Shown: in pieces, positions 1 to 8,206 of the stretch
How the letters are laid out: each line of letters starts with the position of its first letter
How positions within the stretch are numbered: position 1 is the first letter of the stretch
Origin: Allobosea sp. 67-29
GTDB taxonomy: Bacteria; Pseudomonadota; Alphaproteobacteria; Rhizobiales; Beijerinckiaceae
Direction of reading: 5' to 3'
Assembly (NCBI RefSeq): GCF_001898115.1
Contig: NZ_MKSQ01000026.1
Location: 186,001-250,000 of the forward strand
Length of the DNA: 64,000 nucleotides
The notes under the pieces: model-generated
Database searches by the model: none
What the model was told of the DNA's origin: nothing
Seen by the model: only the letters and a program-made list of their open reading frames with translations
Program-made: the position numbers and the translations under genes

Positions 1-102
1 CCATCCGCGCTCAACTGGGTTCGTTCCGTTTTCGACCGCCTCGCGCGCTGGCGAAGCCAGGCCCGTCGCGCGATTGCTCCAGCTCGCGAAAGTTGCCGGC
101 AT

Positions 103-1008
103 ATGGCTGACGCCCCGATTTCCACCATCGCCTTCGTCGGGCTCGGCGCCATGGGCGCGCCGATGGCCGAGAACCTCGTGAAGAAGCAGTTCCGCGTCAC
201 CGGCTTCGACATGCGCGAGGCGGCGCGTGAGGCGCTCGTTGCTGCGGGCGGACATGCTGCTGCGAGCGCGAAGGAAGCGGCGGCGGGAGCCGAGGCGCTA
301 TTACTCATGGTGGTCAATGCGGCGCAGGCCCGCGCCGTGCTGTTCGAGGCCGGCGCGCTCGCGGCGCTCGCGCCGGGCGCGACGGTGATCCTGATGGCGA
401 CCTGCCCGCCGGGCGAGGCCGAGGCGATCGCGGCCGAAGTCACGCAGACCGGACGGCAGTTCATCGATGCGCCGGTCTCCGGCGGCGTCAACGGCGCGCG
501 CAGCGGCACCCTGACGATCATGGTCGGCGCGCCTGCCGCAAGTTTCGCACGCGCCAGGCCGGTGCTCGACGCGCTCGGCGACAAGGTCTTCCACGTCGGC
601 GAGAAACCGGGACAGGGCGCCACGGTGAAGACCGTCAACCAGCTGCTTTGCGGCGTCCACATCGCGGTGGCGGCCGAGGCCCTGTCGCTGGCCGAGAAGG
701 CCGGCATCGACGGCCGCCTGCTCTTCGAAATCATGGGCGGCTCGGCCGCCTCTTCCTGGATGCTCAGGGATCGCGGCCCGCGCATGCATGAGCCGGACCC
801 GGTCGTGGCCAGCGCCGTCGACATCTTCGTCAAGGATCTCGGCATCGTGCTCGATGCCGGGCGCGCCGCGAAGACCGCACTGCCGCTGGCGGCTGCGGCG
901 CATCAGATGTTTCTCGCCGCCTCGGGGCTGGGCCATGGCGGGCGCGACGATTCGCAGGTGGTCCGGGCCTATCGCGCCCTCAACGCCAAGCCGGCGAACG
1001 ATGCCTGA
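103..1008 (+). CDS. ltnD: L-threonate dehydrogenase (beta-hydroxyacid dehydrogenase family)
   Basis: Predicted cytosolic NAD-dependent oxidation of L-threonate to 2-oxo-tetronate, an early step of four-carbon sugar-acid catabolism. The 301-residue protein opens with a Rossmann fold (GLGAMG at 13-18), carries the family signature DAPVSGG at 122-128 and the catalytic lysine K176 in VKTVNQ. The C-terminal half has SAVDIFVKDLG and a DDSQVV stretch, which I recall as typical of LtnD rather than of 3-hydroxyisobutyrate dehydrogenase. It converges with the LacI regulator with a 4-base gap. The usual partners of the pathway (DUF1537 kinase, class II aldolase) are absent here and could lie beyond the left edge. 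Family certain; substrate inferred. Confidence 0.82.
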   Translation: MADAPISTIAFVGLGAMGAPMAENLVKKQFRVTGFDMREAAREALVAAGGHAAASAKEAAAGAEALLLMVVNAAQARAVLFEAGALAALAPGATVILMATCPPGEAEAIAAEVTQTGRQFIDAPVSGGVNGARSGTLTIMVGAPAASFARARPVLDALGDKVFHVGEKPGQGATVKTVNQLLCGVHIAVAAEALSLAEKAGIDGRLLFEIMGGSAASSWMLRDRGPRMHEPDPVVASAVDIFVKDLGIVLDAGRAAKTALPLAAAAHQMFLAASGLGHGGRDDSQVVRAYRALNAKPANDA

Positions 1009-1012
1009 AGGC

Positions 1013-2071
1013 TCAACGGGGCGGGCAGGTCGTCCCGCGGAGCACGAGCTCGGGCGTCAGCAGCAGGCGCTTCTGGGGCGCGGACGGGTCGGCGATGCGC
1101 TGGAGCAGGAATTCCGCCGACTTCGCGCCCATCTGATTCTGGAAGTTGTGGATCGTGGTCAGAGCCGGGAACCATTGCGCGGCCTCCTTGACGTCGTCGC
1201 AACCGACGATGGAGAAATCGACGCCAGCCTCCCGCCCGCGATGACGCAGCCCGAGCATGGCGCCGAAGGCGGCGAGGTCGTTCATGCAGATCGCGGCCGT
1301 CGGCGGCTCGGCCGCGTCGAGCACCTGCTGGATGCCCTTGAGCCCGTTCTCGCGCGTCCCGTAGGCGAAGTAGATCAGCGCCGTATCGATCGGCAGGCCG
1401 TGGGCCGCCAGGCCCTCGCGATAGGCGTGGTAGCGGTTGCGCCCGGTGGAAATGCCCTCGTTGGCGCAGAGGAACGCGATCCGCCGGTGACCGAGGCCGA
1501 TCAGGTGTTCCATCGCCTGGAGAATGCCGTGACGATCGTCGGCGCCGACGAAATCGAGACCGAGGCCCGGAATCTCGCGCGAAAGCTGGACGATGGGGAC
1601 CCCGGCATCGACGAAGCGCCTCAGGCTTTCGGCCGTGCTGCCGCCGGCGGGGCAGAGGATCATGCCGTCGGGCCGGTACTCCGCCAGCGAGTCGAGCACG
1701 CGCTCCTGCCTTTTCAGGTCCTCGGCATAGGTGCCGAGCAGGATCGAGCGCCCGAAGGATGCGGTCGTCTCCTCGATCGCCGCCAGCAGCTCGGCGAAAT
1801 ACGGGTTGGTGATATCGTGAAAGCCGACGCCGATGATGTTTGTGCGGTCGGTGCGCAGGGCGGCGGCGCTGCGATTGTAGCTGTAGCCCATCTCGCGCGC
1901 GATCTCGCGTACGCGGCTGCGCGTCGCCTCCGCCACGAGCGGCGAGTCCCGCAGGGCAAGGGAGACCGTCGCGGTCGAGACCGACAGATGGTCCGCAATG
2001 ATCTGGAGGGTGACGCGGCTGCGGCCGGCGGCGCTCGCAGGTCCGGCCGGGAGCGGGCTGTCGGCGGTCAT
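1013..2071 (-). CDS. LacI family transcriptional regulator
   Basis: DNA-binding sugar or sugar-acid responsive regulator of 352 residues. An N-terminal LacI-type helix-turn-helix (about residues 20-75, with STATVSLALR and a hinge ending NIIGVG) is followed by a periplasmic-binding-protein-like effector domain. The open frame extends upstream to 2200, but the ATG at 2071 gives the normal 15-20 residue lead before the helix-turn-helix, so I chose it. It lies between and is divergent from the dehydrogenase gene at 2173, so it probably controls that gene and possibly the threonate dehydrogenase. Effector not deducible. Confidence 0.9.
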   Translation of the reverse strand: MTADSPLPAGPASAAGRSRVTLQIIADHLSVSTATVSLALRDSPLVAEATRSRVREIAREMGYSYNRSAAALRTDRTNIIGVGFHDITNPYFAELLAAIEETTASFGRSILLGTYAEDLKRQERVLDSLAEYRPDGMILCPAGGSTAESLRRFVDAGVPIVQLSREIPGLGLDFVGADDRHGILQAMEHLIGLGHRRIAFLCANEGISTGRNRYHAYREGLAAHGLPIDTALIYFAYGTRENGLKGIQQVLDAAEPPTAAICMNDLAAFGAMLGLRHRGREAGVDFSIVGCDDVKEAAQWFPALTTIHNFQNQMGAKSAEFLLQRIADPSAPQKRLLLTPELVLRGTTCPPR

Positions 2072-2172
2072 CTCTGGTCCCTGTCGCGGGCAGGCGTCGG
2101 CATGAGGTCCCGGATCATTCGTTTCGAAGACATCTCTCCCCTTCGCATATTCATACAGACAAGCAGGAGAAT

Positions 2173-3084
2173 ATGAAAATGAGCACAACCAAGGAGGCAA
2201 TCGGCTTCATCGGCGTCGGGCTGATGGGCCAGGGCATGGCCGCCAATCTCCTCGCCAAGGGCTTCCCGCTGACGGTGATGGGGCATCGCAACCGCAAGCC
2301 GGTCGAGGAACTGGTCGCAGCCGGTGCCGTCGAGGCAGGGACTCCGGCGGAGCTGGCGCGCCGCTCGGCGATCATCTTCCTGTGCGTGACCGGCTCGGCG
2401 CAGGTCGAGGCAGTTCTCAAGGGCGAGAACGGCATCATCGCCGGGGCCGAGCCCGGCACGATCGTCGTCGATTGCTCGACCTCGGACCCGACCGTCACCG
2501 TCCGGCTGGCTGCCGAGCTCGAGGCCAGGGGGCTGCATCTGGCGGACGCTCCGCTCGGCGGCACGCCGGCGCAGGCGGCCCAGGGCCAGCTCTCCGCCAT
2601 GATCGGAGCCTCGCCCGAGGTCTACGCACGGATCAAGCCGGCCTGCGAGGCCTGGGCCCAGAAGATCGTCCATCTCGGCCCCGTCGGCGACGGCCACAAG
2701 ATGAAGCTGATCAACAACTTCCTGTCGATGGGCTATGCGGCGATCTATGCCGAGGCGCTGACGCTCGGCCAGAAGATCGGCATCACGCCGCAGACCTTCG
2801 ACAGCGTCATCCGCGGCAGCCGCATGGATTGCGGCTTCTACCAGACCTTCATGAAATACGTGCTGGAGCGGGACCGCGACGCGCACAAATTCACCCTGGT
2901 CAATGCGCTCAAGGACGTGCGCTATCTGGAGGGCGTCGCCAACGCAGCCGGCGTCGCCAACCCGATCGGAAATGCCGTGAAGAACACTTACGCCACAGCC
3001 GTCGCCAGCGGCAAAGGGCAGGATTACGTGCCGATGATCTCCGACTGGATCGCCGGGCTCAACGGCGTCTCGCTCAAGGACTGA
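2173..3084 (+). CDS. NAD(P)-dependent beta-hydroxyacid dehydrogenase
   Basis: Second member of the 3-hydroxyisobutyrate/tartronate-semialdehyde reductase family, 303 residues and clearly diverged from the 103-1008 paralogue. It shows GVGLMG near residues 14-19, DAPLGGTPAQA in the substrate-binding signature at 125-135, and the catalytic motif GDGHKMKLINN with K178. A purine-rich Shine-Dalgarno (caggaga) precedes the ATG. It is divergent from the LacI regulator across a roughly 100-base shared promoter region. Its last 11 bases overlap the tail of the convergent racemase-like gene. Substrate is probably a short 3-hydroxy acid or tartronate semialdehyde; which one is not shown. Confidence 0.85.
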   Translation: MKMSTTKEAIGFIGVGLMGQGMAANLLAKGFPLTVMGHRNRKPVEELVAAGAVEAGTPAELARRSAIIFLCVTGSAQVEAVLKGENGIIAGAEPGTIVVDCSTSDPTVTVRLAAELEARGLHLADAPLGGTPAQAAQGQLSAMIGASPEVYARIKPACEAWAQKIVHLGPVGDGHKMKLINNFLSMGYAAIYAEALTLGQKIGITPQTFDSVIRGSRMDCGFYQTFMKYVLERDRDAHKFTLVNALKDVRYLEGVANAAGVANPIGNAVKNTYATAVASGKGQDYVPMISDWIAGLNGVSLKD

Positions 3085-3829
3085 GCTCTCCAGGGTGCGC
3101 GAGAAGGCTGGATAGCCGGCTCGACAGGCCGATGCTGCCGACCGGTGCCGGCAAGGCGAGATCGCCGCTCGCGGGCTTCGCCGAAGGCAGACGCAGCGCC
3201 TCGATCAGCATTCTCGCACCTGCCTCGGCCGAGCAGATCACCGGCACGGAGACATGGGGCTGGACGCGGGCAGCCAGGCCGGCAAGCCCCGCGCCGCCGA
3301 GGATGACGGCACCTGCCCCGTCCCGTGCCGCCGTCCGGTTGCAGGCTTCCGCCAGAAGCGCGATCGCCCCGTCGGGATCGCGCGCGATATCGGCGCCGGT
3401 CGGCGCCACCGTCTCCACGGCGGCGAGCCGGTCGCCCAAGCCGAGCGAACCGAGGAACTCCCTCAGCATCGGTCCCCAGCGCTCGCCGCCGGTCACGATC
3501 GAGAAACGCTGCGCCTGGCGGGCCGCCAGCCGGCTGCTAGCCTCCGCCATTCCGACGACCGGCACATGGGACAGTTCCTTCAGTGCGAGCAGCCCCGGAT
3601 CGCCGAAGCAGGCGAGATAGACGCCGTCGCAACCCGCCCCATGTTCCGCGAAGGCCTCCAGTGCGGCATGCGCGGCAACGACGCCGGCACTCCGGCTGGC
3701 GATGTAGTGGGCTCCGAAGCGGCCGGTGACCGGCAGCAGCGTCGCGGCCGGCAGATGCGGCCGGATCGCCCGCAGGACGAGCGCGGTCATCTCCGGCATC
3801 GTGTTGGGATTGATGACGAGAAGGCGCAT
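3074..3829 (-). CDS. Asp/Glu/hydantoin racemase superfamily protein
   Basis: 251 residues with the superfamily N-terminus RLLVINPNTMPEMT. The first catalytic cysteine is in ACFGDPGL (C74). At the second position, where hydantoin and Asp/Glu racemases carry a cysteine in an LGCAG-type motif, this protein reads LGGAGLAG (G179), so the standard two-cysteine racemization mechanism looks broken. It may be an isomerase, a decarboxylase or a single-cysteine enzyme of this fold. The start is the ATG at 3829, directly before the conserved beta strand, although the frame stays open much further upstream. Context suggests a role in hydroxy-acid metabolism. Confidence 0.75.
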   Translation of the reverse strand: MRLLVINPNTMPEMTALVLRAIRPHLPAATLLPVTGRFGAHYIASRSAGVVAAHAALEAFAEHGAGCDGVYLACFGDPGLLALKELSHVPVVGMAEASSRLAARQAQRFSIVTGGERWGPMLREFLGSLGLGDRLAAVETVAPTGADIARDPDGAIALLAEACNRTAARDGAGAVILGGAGLAGLAARVQPHVSVPVICSAEAGARMLIEALRLPSAKPASGDLALPAPVGSIGLSSRLSSLLAHPGELSP

Positions 3830-3980
3830 GGAAACGTCCCGATCTTCGCCAAGAATGTGTGCGAGGCCTGAGTTGCTGGCGTTGTCTTGCGGCTGGCATG
3901 GACCAGCCCGCACCACAGCGCAAGATGCTCTGTCGCGGTGTCGCTGCGGCCCGACGCTGCCGGGAAGACAAAGGAAACGG

Positions 3981-4292
3981 ATGACGCACGGCAAACACGA
4001 ACTCCGGCTGGCGTTTCGGCGCCTCGAGCAAGAGGTTCCGGCCTGGCTCGGGGCTGGCCTGCGCTGGTTGCGCCATCCACGCTCGGTCTGGGTTCGGTGG
4101 CCTGCCGGACTGCTGCTGGTGCTCGGCGGCGTCTTCGCCATCCTTCCCGGCCTCGGTCTCTGGATGCTGCCGGTAGGCCTCCTCCTGCTCGCCGGCGACG
4201 TCCCGTTTCTGCGTCGACCGGTCGCTCGCTTCACGATCTGGTCCACGGAGAAATGGGCTGCCTTGAGGCTGCGCCTTGCCCGCAGGCCATGA
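3981..4292 (+). CDS. Small membrane protein, PGPGW-like
   Basis: 103 residues. The ATG at 3981 is preceded by aaggaaacgg, a good ribosome site. A charged N-terminal helix (about 1-33) is followed by a hydrophobic hairpin around residues 42-72 containing LPGLGLWMLPVGLLLL, which resembles the putative transmembrane PGPGW family. A basic, tryptophan-containing tail (ARFTIWSTEKW) follows. Function unknown; probably an inner-membrane protein. Confidence 0.6.
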   Translation: MTHGKHELRLAFRRLEQEVPAWLGAGLRWLRHPRSVWVRWPAGLLLVLGGVFAILPGLGLWMLPVGLLLLAGDVPFLRRPVARFTIWSTEKWAALRLRLARRP

Positions 4293-4458
4293 TGGCTGAC
4301 GAAGCCGCGGTCGGCGTGGAACCGAAGGCAGCGGGAGGCGGACGCGGACCTGTGGAAGAGCCCGGCCATCCCTCGGATTTGAGCGGTTGAAGAAGCCCTT
4401 CCTTAAGTGGCCACGCCATCTCAAGGATGATCATCCGGATTTGGCAGGCAGTGAGCAG

Positions 4459-4722
4459 ATGGATGCTTTGGACGAAGCCGGTCTCGACCTCGAACTCGAG
4501 GCGTTCGGCAAGCGGCTGGATTCGCGGCTGATCTCGCGGGGCTGGCGCCGGCGCGCGCCGGGCGGCGGCACGGATTTCGAGCTGTCCGCCAGGCGCTGCG
4601 ATCCCGGTCGGTTGCGGCTGAGGCTCGATGCCGCGCTTCCCGAGGCGGTGGCGCGCCAGATCATGACGCTCGCGGTCAGGCACGGGCTGAAGGAGACGCA
4701 AGGCGAAACCGGCCAGGGATGA
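4459..4722 (+). CDS. Hypothetical protein, small, acidic then basic
   Basis: Open frame of 87 residues from the ATG at 4459; a TTG at 4387 in the same frame would give 111 residues. The composition (LDLELEAFGKRLDSRLISRGWRR and then a DPGRLRLRLDAALPEAVARQI stretch) looks like a folded protein rather than an antisense shadow, but I recognise no family. It follows the small membrane protein on the same strand. Confidence 0.4.
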   Translation: MDALDEAGLDLELEAFGKRLDSRLISRGWRRRAPGGGTDFELSARRCDPGRLRLRLDAALPEAVARQIMTLAVRHGLKETQGETGQG

Positions 4723-4871
4723 CCGCACCGTCGCGGCCTGCGATATCGGGACGCTAGGCCTTCTTTGCCTCCGCGATCGGCAAGGTTCCATGACGAACCG
4801 TCATGCCGTCGGCAGCGCAGCGCATGCCCGCCCGCCTTGCCGGCCGATCGGACCGACCTCATCTTCGACGG

Positions 4872-5378
4872 ATGACAACGCTTCCGGGTTTCTCCCACCA
4901 GCGCCCGCCGCTATGGGCCGCATTGCCCGTCGCCATCCTTCCCGTCGTCGCGGCCTCGCTGCTGGGCAGCGCGGTGACCGTGCCGCAGATCGCCGGCTGG
5001 TACGCGGCTCTGGCCAAGCCGTCCTTCAATCCGCCCAACTGGATTTTCGCCCCCGTCTGGACGGCGCTGTTCGCGATGATGGCATTGGCGGTCTTCCGGG
5101 TTCTGCGGGTCCCGGTCGGCACGCCCGGGCGGCGCCGCGCCCTCGTGGTCTACCACCTGCAGCTTCTGCTGAATGTCGGCTGGTCCTTCGCCTTCTTCGG
5201 CGCCAACAGCCCGGCCGCCGGGCTCGCGGTCATCCTGCCGCTGATCGTCCTGATCCTTGCGACCATCGCCGCGTTCAGGCCGCTCGACCGGCTGTCCGCC
5301 AATCTGCTCTGGCCATATCTCGCCTGGGTCGGCTTTGCGACCGCGCTCAACGCCTCGATCTGGTGGCTGAACCGCTGA
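4872..5378 (+). CDS. tspO: TspO/MBR family tryptophan-rich sensory protein
   Basis: 168-residue inner-membrane protein with the five-helix TspO fold. The diagnostic segment at about residues 43-66 reads WYAALAKPSFNPPNW followed by FAPVWT, with further tryptophan-rich helices (NVGWSFAFF, NASIWWLNR at the C-terminus). TspO binds porphyrins and cholesterol-like ligands and modulates tetrapyrrole and stress responses. The ATG at 4872 was chosen because the upstream frame back to 4803 is arginine-rich and not TspO-like. Convergent with the response regulator, 4 bases apart. Confidence 0.93.
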   Translation: MTTLPGFSHQRPPLWAALPVAILPVVAASLLGSAVTVPQIAGWYAALAKPSFNPPNWIFAPVWTALFAMMALAVFRVLRVPVGTPGRRRALVVYHLQLLLNVGWSFAFFGANSPAAGLAVILPLIVLILATIAAFRPLDRLSANLLWPYLAWVGFATALNASIWWLNR

Positions 5379-5382
5379 CCGC

Positions 5383-5757
5383 TCAGCCGATCGAACGTTC
5401 GATCACCTTCATCACGGTGGCGCGCAGCTCGGCGATGGTGAAGGGCTTGCTCATGACCTCCGCCACGATCGCTTCGAGGCTCTTGGCCCGCTCGCGCTGC
5501 TCGGCATAGCCGGTCATCAGCATGATGGTGAGATCGGGGAATTGCTGCTTCGCGGCAAGCGCCAGCGCGATCCCGTCCATCAGCGGCATGCGGATATCGG
5601 TCAGCAGCAGGTCGAAACGCCCGGCCTCGGCGACAAGGATATCGAGCGCTTCCGCTCCATCCGCCGCCGTGACACAGGCGTGGCCGTCCATTCCGAGGCC
5701 ACGCGCCACCAGCAGGCGCAGGGGCTCTTCGTCGTCGACGACCAGAATGCGCGACAT
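5383..5757 (-). CDS. Single-domain response regulator (CpdR/CheY-like)
   Basis: 124 residues, a receiver domain only. The phosphorylation site is complete: acidic pair D8/D9, phospho-acceptor D54 in LLLTDIRMP, T82 in MTGYAEQ and K104 in SKPFT. There is no output domain, so it must act by protein-protein contact. The MDGIALA segment recalls CpdR, the ClpXP adaptor of alphaproteobacteria, but the MTGYAEQRERA stretch differs from classical CpdR, so I leave the symbol empty. It starts 9 bases from the end of hpt and may be cotranscribed with it. Confidence 0.88.
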   Translation of the reverse strand: MSRILVVDDEEPLRLLVARGLGMDGHACVTAADGAEALDILVAEAGRFDLLLTDIRMPLMDGIALALAAKQQFPDLTIMLMTGYAEQRERAKSLEAIVAEVMSKPFTIAELRATVMKVIERSIG

Positions 5758-5766
5758 GGCAGTTCC

Positions 5767-6324
5767 TCAGATACCCGGCAGCCCGGCCTGATCCTCGGTC
5801 TCGACGACGCCGACGAAAGGCAGCTGCCTGTAGGAATGGGCAACATCCATGCCGTAGCCGACCACGAAATAGTCGGGGCATTCGAAGCCGACATGATCGG
5901 CCTTGATGTTGACGGCTCGCTTGCCGGGCTTCTCGAGCAGCACGGCCGTCGACACCGACCGGGCTCCCCGCGCAGCCAGCAGGTCCTTGGCGAAAGCCAG
6001 CGTGCGCCCCGATTCGAGAATGTCGTCGATCAGCAGCACGTCGCGATCGCGCACTTCGCTCTGCACGTCGCGCAGGATCTCGACCTGGCCGGTGGAGACC
6101 GTTCCGGTCCGGTAGCTCGACAAGTGGATGAACTCGACCTGCGGCGCCAGGCCGACGCGATGCATGGCCCGGATCAGGTCCGCGGCGAACATGAAGCTGC
6201 CCTTGAGGACGGCGACGACGAGCAGATCCTTCGGCTGGCTGGCGGCCACCGCCTGCGCGATCGCCTCGTTGCGCTGCGCGATCGCAGCCTCGTCGTAAAG
6301 AACCCTGATCCGCCGTTCCGGCAT
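5767..6324 (-). CDS. hpt: Hypoxanthine phosphoribosyltransferase
   Basis: Purine salvage enzyme making IMP (or GMP) from hypoxanthine (or guanine) and PRPP. The 185-residue protein has the PRPP-binding motif DVLLIDDILESGRT at 95-108, the LKGSF loop at 40-44 and the flexible-loop SSYRTG at 69-74. The ATG at 6324 begins at MPERRIRVL; the frame upstream is open but unlike the family. It lies upstream of the response regulator on the same strand. Confidence 0.93.
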   Translation of the reverse strand: MPERRIRVLYDEAAIAQRNEAIAQAVAASQPKDLLVVAVLKGSFMFAADLIRAMHRVGLAPQVEFIHLSSYRTGTVSTGQVEILRDVQSEVRDRDVLLIDDILESGRTLAFAKDLLAARGARSVSTAVLLEKPGKRAVNIKADHVGFECPDYFVVGYGMDVAHSYRQLPFVGVVETEDQAGLPGI

Positions 6325-6454
6325 GATGACTCCGCTTCTGTAATCAGCTGGCCGCAGCGGCCCGGCGCGAGCCGCCGCGCCGTGAGCCCCTGCGACGGGT
6401 TGATATCGCACGACGGCCCCGGGGCAAAACGCTCCGCTCGCGCCTCGTCCCAAG

Positions 6455-7273
6455 CTAATGCGTGCTCGCGATATTGGTAGCGGGAGCGGCAGAAACAAAG
6501 CGCACCTGCACGGTACGTCCCTTCTCCGGCGGCGAGGCGAGCCGCGCCCGGAAACGAATCAGCTCGGCCGGCTCCAGCACGTTGCGGGGCGGTTCCGTGG
6601 TCCAGCTGTAGAGGGTCTGCCCGGCCTCGTCCTTCACCGAGACCTGGATCGGCGGCACCTGCGTCTTGGCCTTCGTGATGTTGGTTACGTCGCCCTCGAC
6701 GACGAGGAAACGGCTCGGCCCATCCTCGATCAGGCCGCTTTCGACGGCGGTGAGGCTGAGCCCGCGGATATTGACGGGCAGGCCGAGGCGTTCGAACACG
6801 CCTGCGAGCTGGGGAGCCACCCGAACCACGATGTTGCGCTGCCAGGCAAGCCCGCCGAGCATCGCGATGCCGGCCAGCGCTGCAGCGGCAGGCAAGGCAG
6901 CACCGCCGGGCATTGCGAATCCGGTCTTGCCGGTCTGCCGCTTGCCTGCGCGCGCGGCTCGTCCGCGCCCGCTTCGCTTCTCCGGCGCCGCCACCGCGGG
7001 GGCGGGCTCGGGCTCGGCGTCCGCCGCCGCGATCGACGTATCCGCCTCTGCGGCAACCGCCGTGATCTCGGCGTCGATCGCGGCCGCACGCTCGAGCTCC
7101 TCGGCGAGCAAGGCCTGCGTCTCCTCCGGGCTCGGCGCTTCCGGCATCGCGCTTGCCGCATCGACATGCCAGAGCGTCTTGCATTGGGCGCATCGCACCT
7201 TGCGCCCTTCCGGCCCCAGTTTGGCCGCGTCGAGTTCATACTGACTGGCGCAGGAGGGACAGACGATCAGCAT
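6455..7273 (-). CDS. Zinc-ribbon (MJ0042-type) DUF3426-like membrane protein
   Basis: 272 residues. The N-terminus is a four-cysteine finger (C5, C8, C28, C31) of the MJ0042 type. It is followed by an acidic Ala/Glu-rich linker, a basic patch, one transmembrane helix near residues 135-155 and a C-terminal periplasmic domain of the DUF3426 type (VVEGDVTNI and LFRAR-like strands). The arrangement implies a cytoplasmic finger and an extracytoplasmic beta domain. Function unknown. It is divergent from ftsE across about 270 bases; proteins of this kind commonly sit next to ftsE in Rhizobiales. Confidence 0.78.
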   Translation of the reverse strand: MLIVCPSCASQYELDAAKLGPEGRKVRCAQCKTLWHVDAASAMPEAPSPEETQALLAEELERAAAIDAEITAVAAEADTSIAAADAEPEPAPAVAAPEKRSGRGRAARAGKRQTGKTGFAMPGGAALPAAAALAGIAMLGGLAWQRNIVVRVAPQLAGVFERLGLPVNIRGLSLTAVESGLIEDGPSRFLVVEGDVTNITKAKTQVPPIQVSVKDEAGQTLYSWTTEPPRNVLEPAELIRFRARLASPPEKGRTVQVRFVSAAPATNIASTH

Positions 7274-7408
7274 GGCGAAGGTGCGGTTCCCATCGTGGCT
7301 TCGATCGCGGGCGAACGCCGAACTCTTTCCCGGTCGCCCCGCTGCCGGCAAGCGGGGCCGACGCCCGGCATCGGCAAGTCGAAGCGACCATCGTCATTGA
7401 CGTCGTTT

Positions 7409-7416
7409 ATGGTTAA
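7409..7416 (+). promoter_or_regulatory. Candidate CtrA half-site upstream of ftsE
   Basis: The octamer ATGGTTAA (TTAACCAT on the other strand) matches the CtrA 8-mer recognition element. It sits 130 bases before the ftsE start in the divergent region with the zinc-ribbon gene. A GATTC methylation site for CcrM lies at 7501-7505. An octamer alone is weak evidence; the same octamer precedes minC at 62798. Confidence 0.4.
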
Positions 7417-7546
7417 CGCCGCGTGAAGAATTCTGGGGGCATCATCGCCGCCACGCAGCCCGCGGCACTGTCGCCGCCTACGCTGCGGCGTCGGCGCGCG
7501 GATTCGCGCTCAAGCGAACCGCGGCGCGTGGGATGAGGAAGACGAG

Positions 7547-8206
7547 TTGGTCCGCTTCGAGAATGTCGGCCTGCGATATGGCATGGGCCCGGAGGTGCTG
7601 AAGGACATCAACTTCAGTATCGAGCCGCGCTCGTTCCAGTATCTGACCGGCCCTTCCGGCGCCGGAAAGACGACGCTGATGCGCCTCATCCTGATGGCGC
7701 TGAAGCCGACGCGCGGCCTCGTCAACCTGTTCGGGCAGGATGTCTCCAGGCTCGACGGATCGACGCTGACGACCTTCCGCCGCCGCATGGGCGTCGTCTT
7801 CCAGGATTTCCGCCTGCTCGACCATCTCACCGTCTACGAGAACGTCGCACTGCCGCTACGCGTGCTCGGCAAGGAAGAGGCCGGCTATCGCGCCGAAGTC
7901 GTCGAATTGCTACGCTGGGTCGGTCTCGGCGAGCGCATGCACGCCGTACCCGCCGTGCTCTCCGGCGGCGAAAAGCAGCGCGCCGCCATCGCCCGCGCCC
8001 TGATCGGCCGGCCGGAGCTGCTGCTAGCCGACGAACCGACCGGCAATGTCGACCCCGGGCTCGGCCGTCGGCTTCTGCGTCTGTTCATGGAGCTGCAGCA
8101 GCTCGGAACCGCCGTCATCATCGCCACCCACGACCTCAACCTGATGGACATCTACGACGCGCCGCGTCTCGTCCTCGCCGACGGGCACCTGCATGTCGAT
8201 GCCTGA
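7547..8206 (+). CDS. ftsE: Cell division ATP-binding protein FtsE
   Basis: ATPase half of the FtsEX complex, which activates septal peptidoglycan hydrolases at the inner membrane. The 219-residue ABC protein has Walker A GPSGAGKT at 35-42, a Q-loop at Q86, signature LSGGEKQ at 138-144 and Walker B LLLADEPTGN near 158-167. The start is a TTG at 7547 preceded by gaggaaga; it yields the normal FtsE N-terminus VRFENVGLRYG. ftsX starts inside its last 14 bases. Confidence 0.95.
   Translation: MVRFENVGLRYGMGPEVLKDINFSIEPRSFQYLTGPSGAGKTTLMRLILMALKPTRGLVNLFGQDVSRLDGSTLTTFRRRMGVVFQDFRLLDHLTVYENVALPLRVLGKEEAGYRAEVVELLRWVGLGERMHAVPAVLSGGEKQRAAIARALIGRPELLLADEPTGNVDPGLGRRLLRLFMELQQLGTAVIIATHDLNLMDIYDAPRLVLADGHLHVDA

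Noticed and set aside
1..102. Possible 3' end of an upstream gene
   Set aside because: No open frame with recognisable product crosses the left edge.
2123..2128. TTCGAA as a possible LacI operator centre
   Set aside because: Only 6 bp are symmetrical, and the flanks do not extend into a LacI-type operator.
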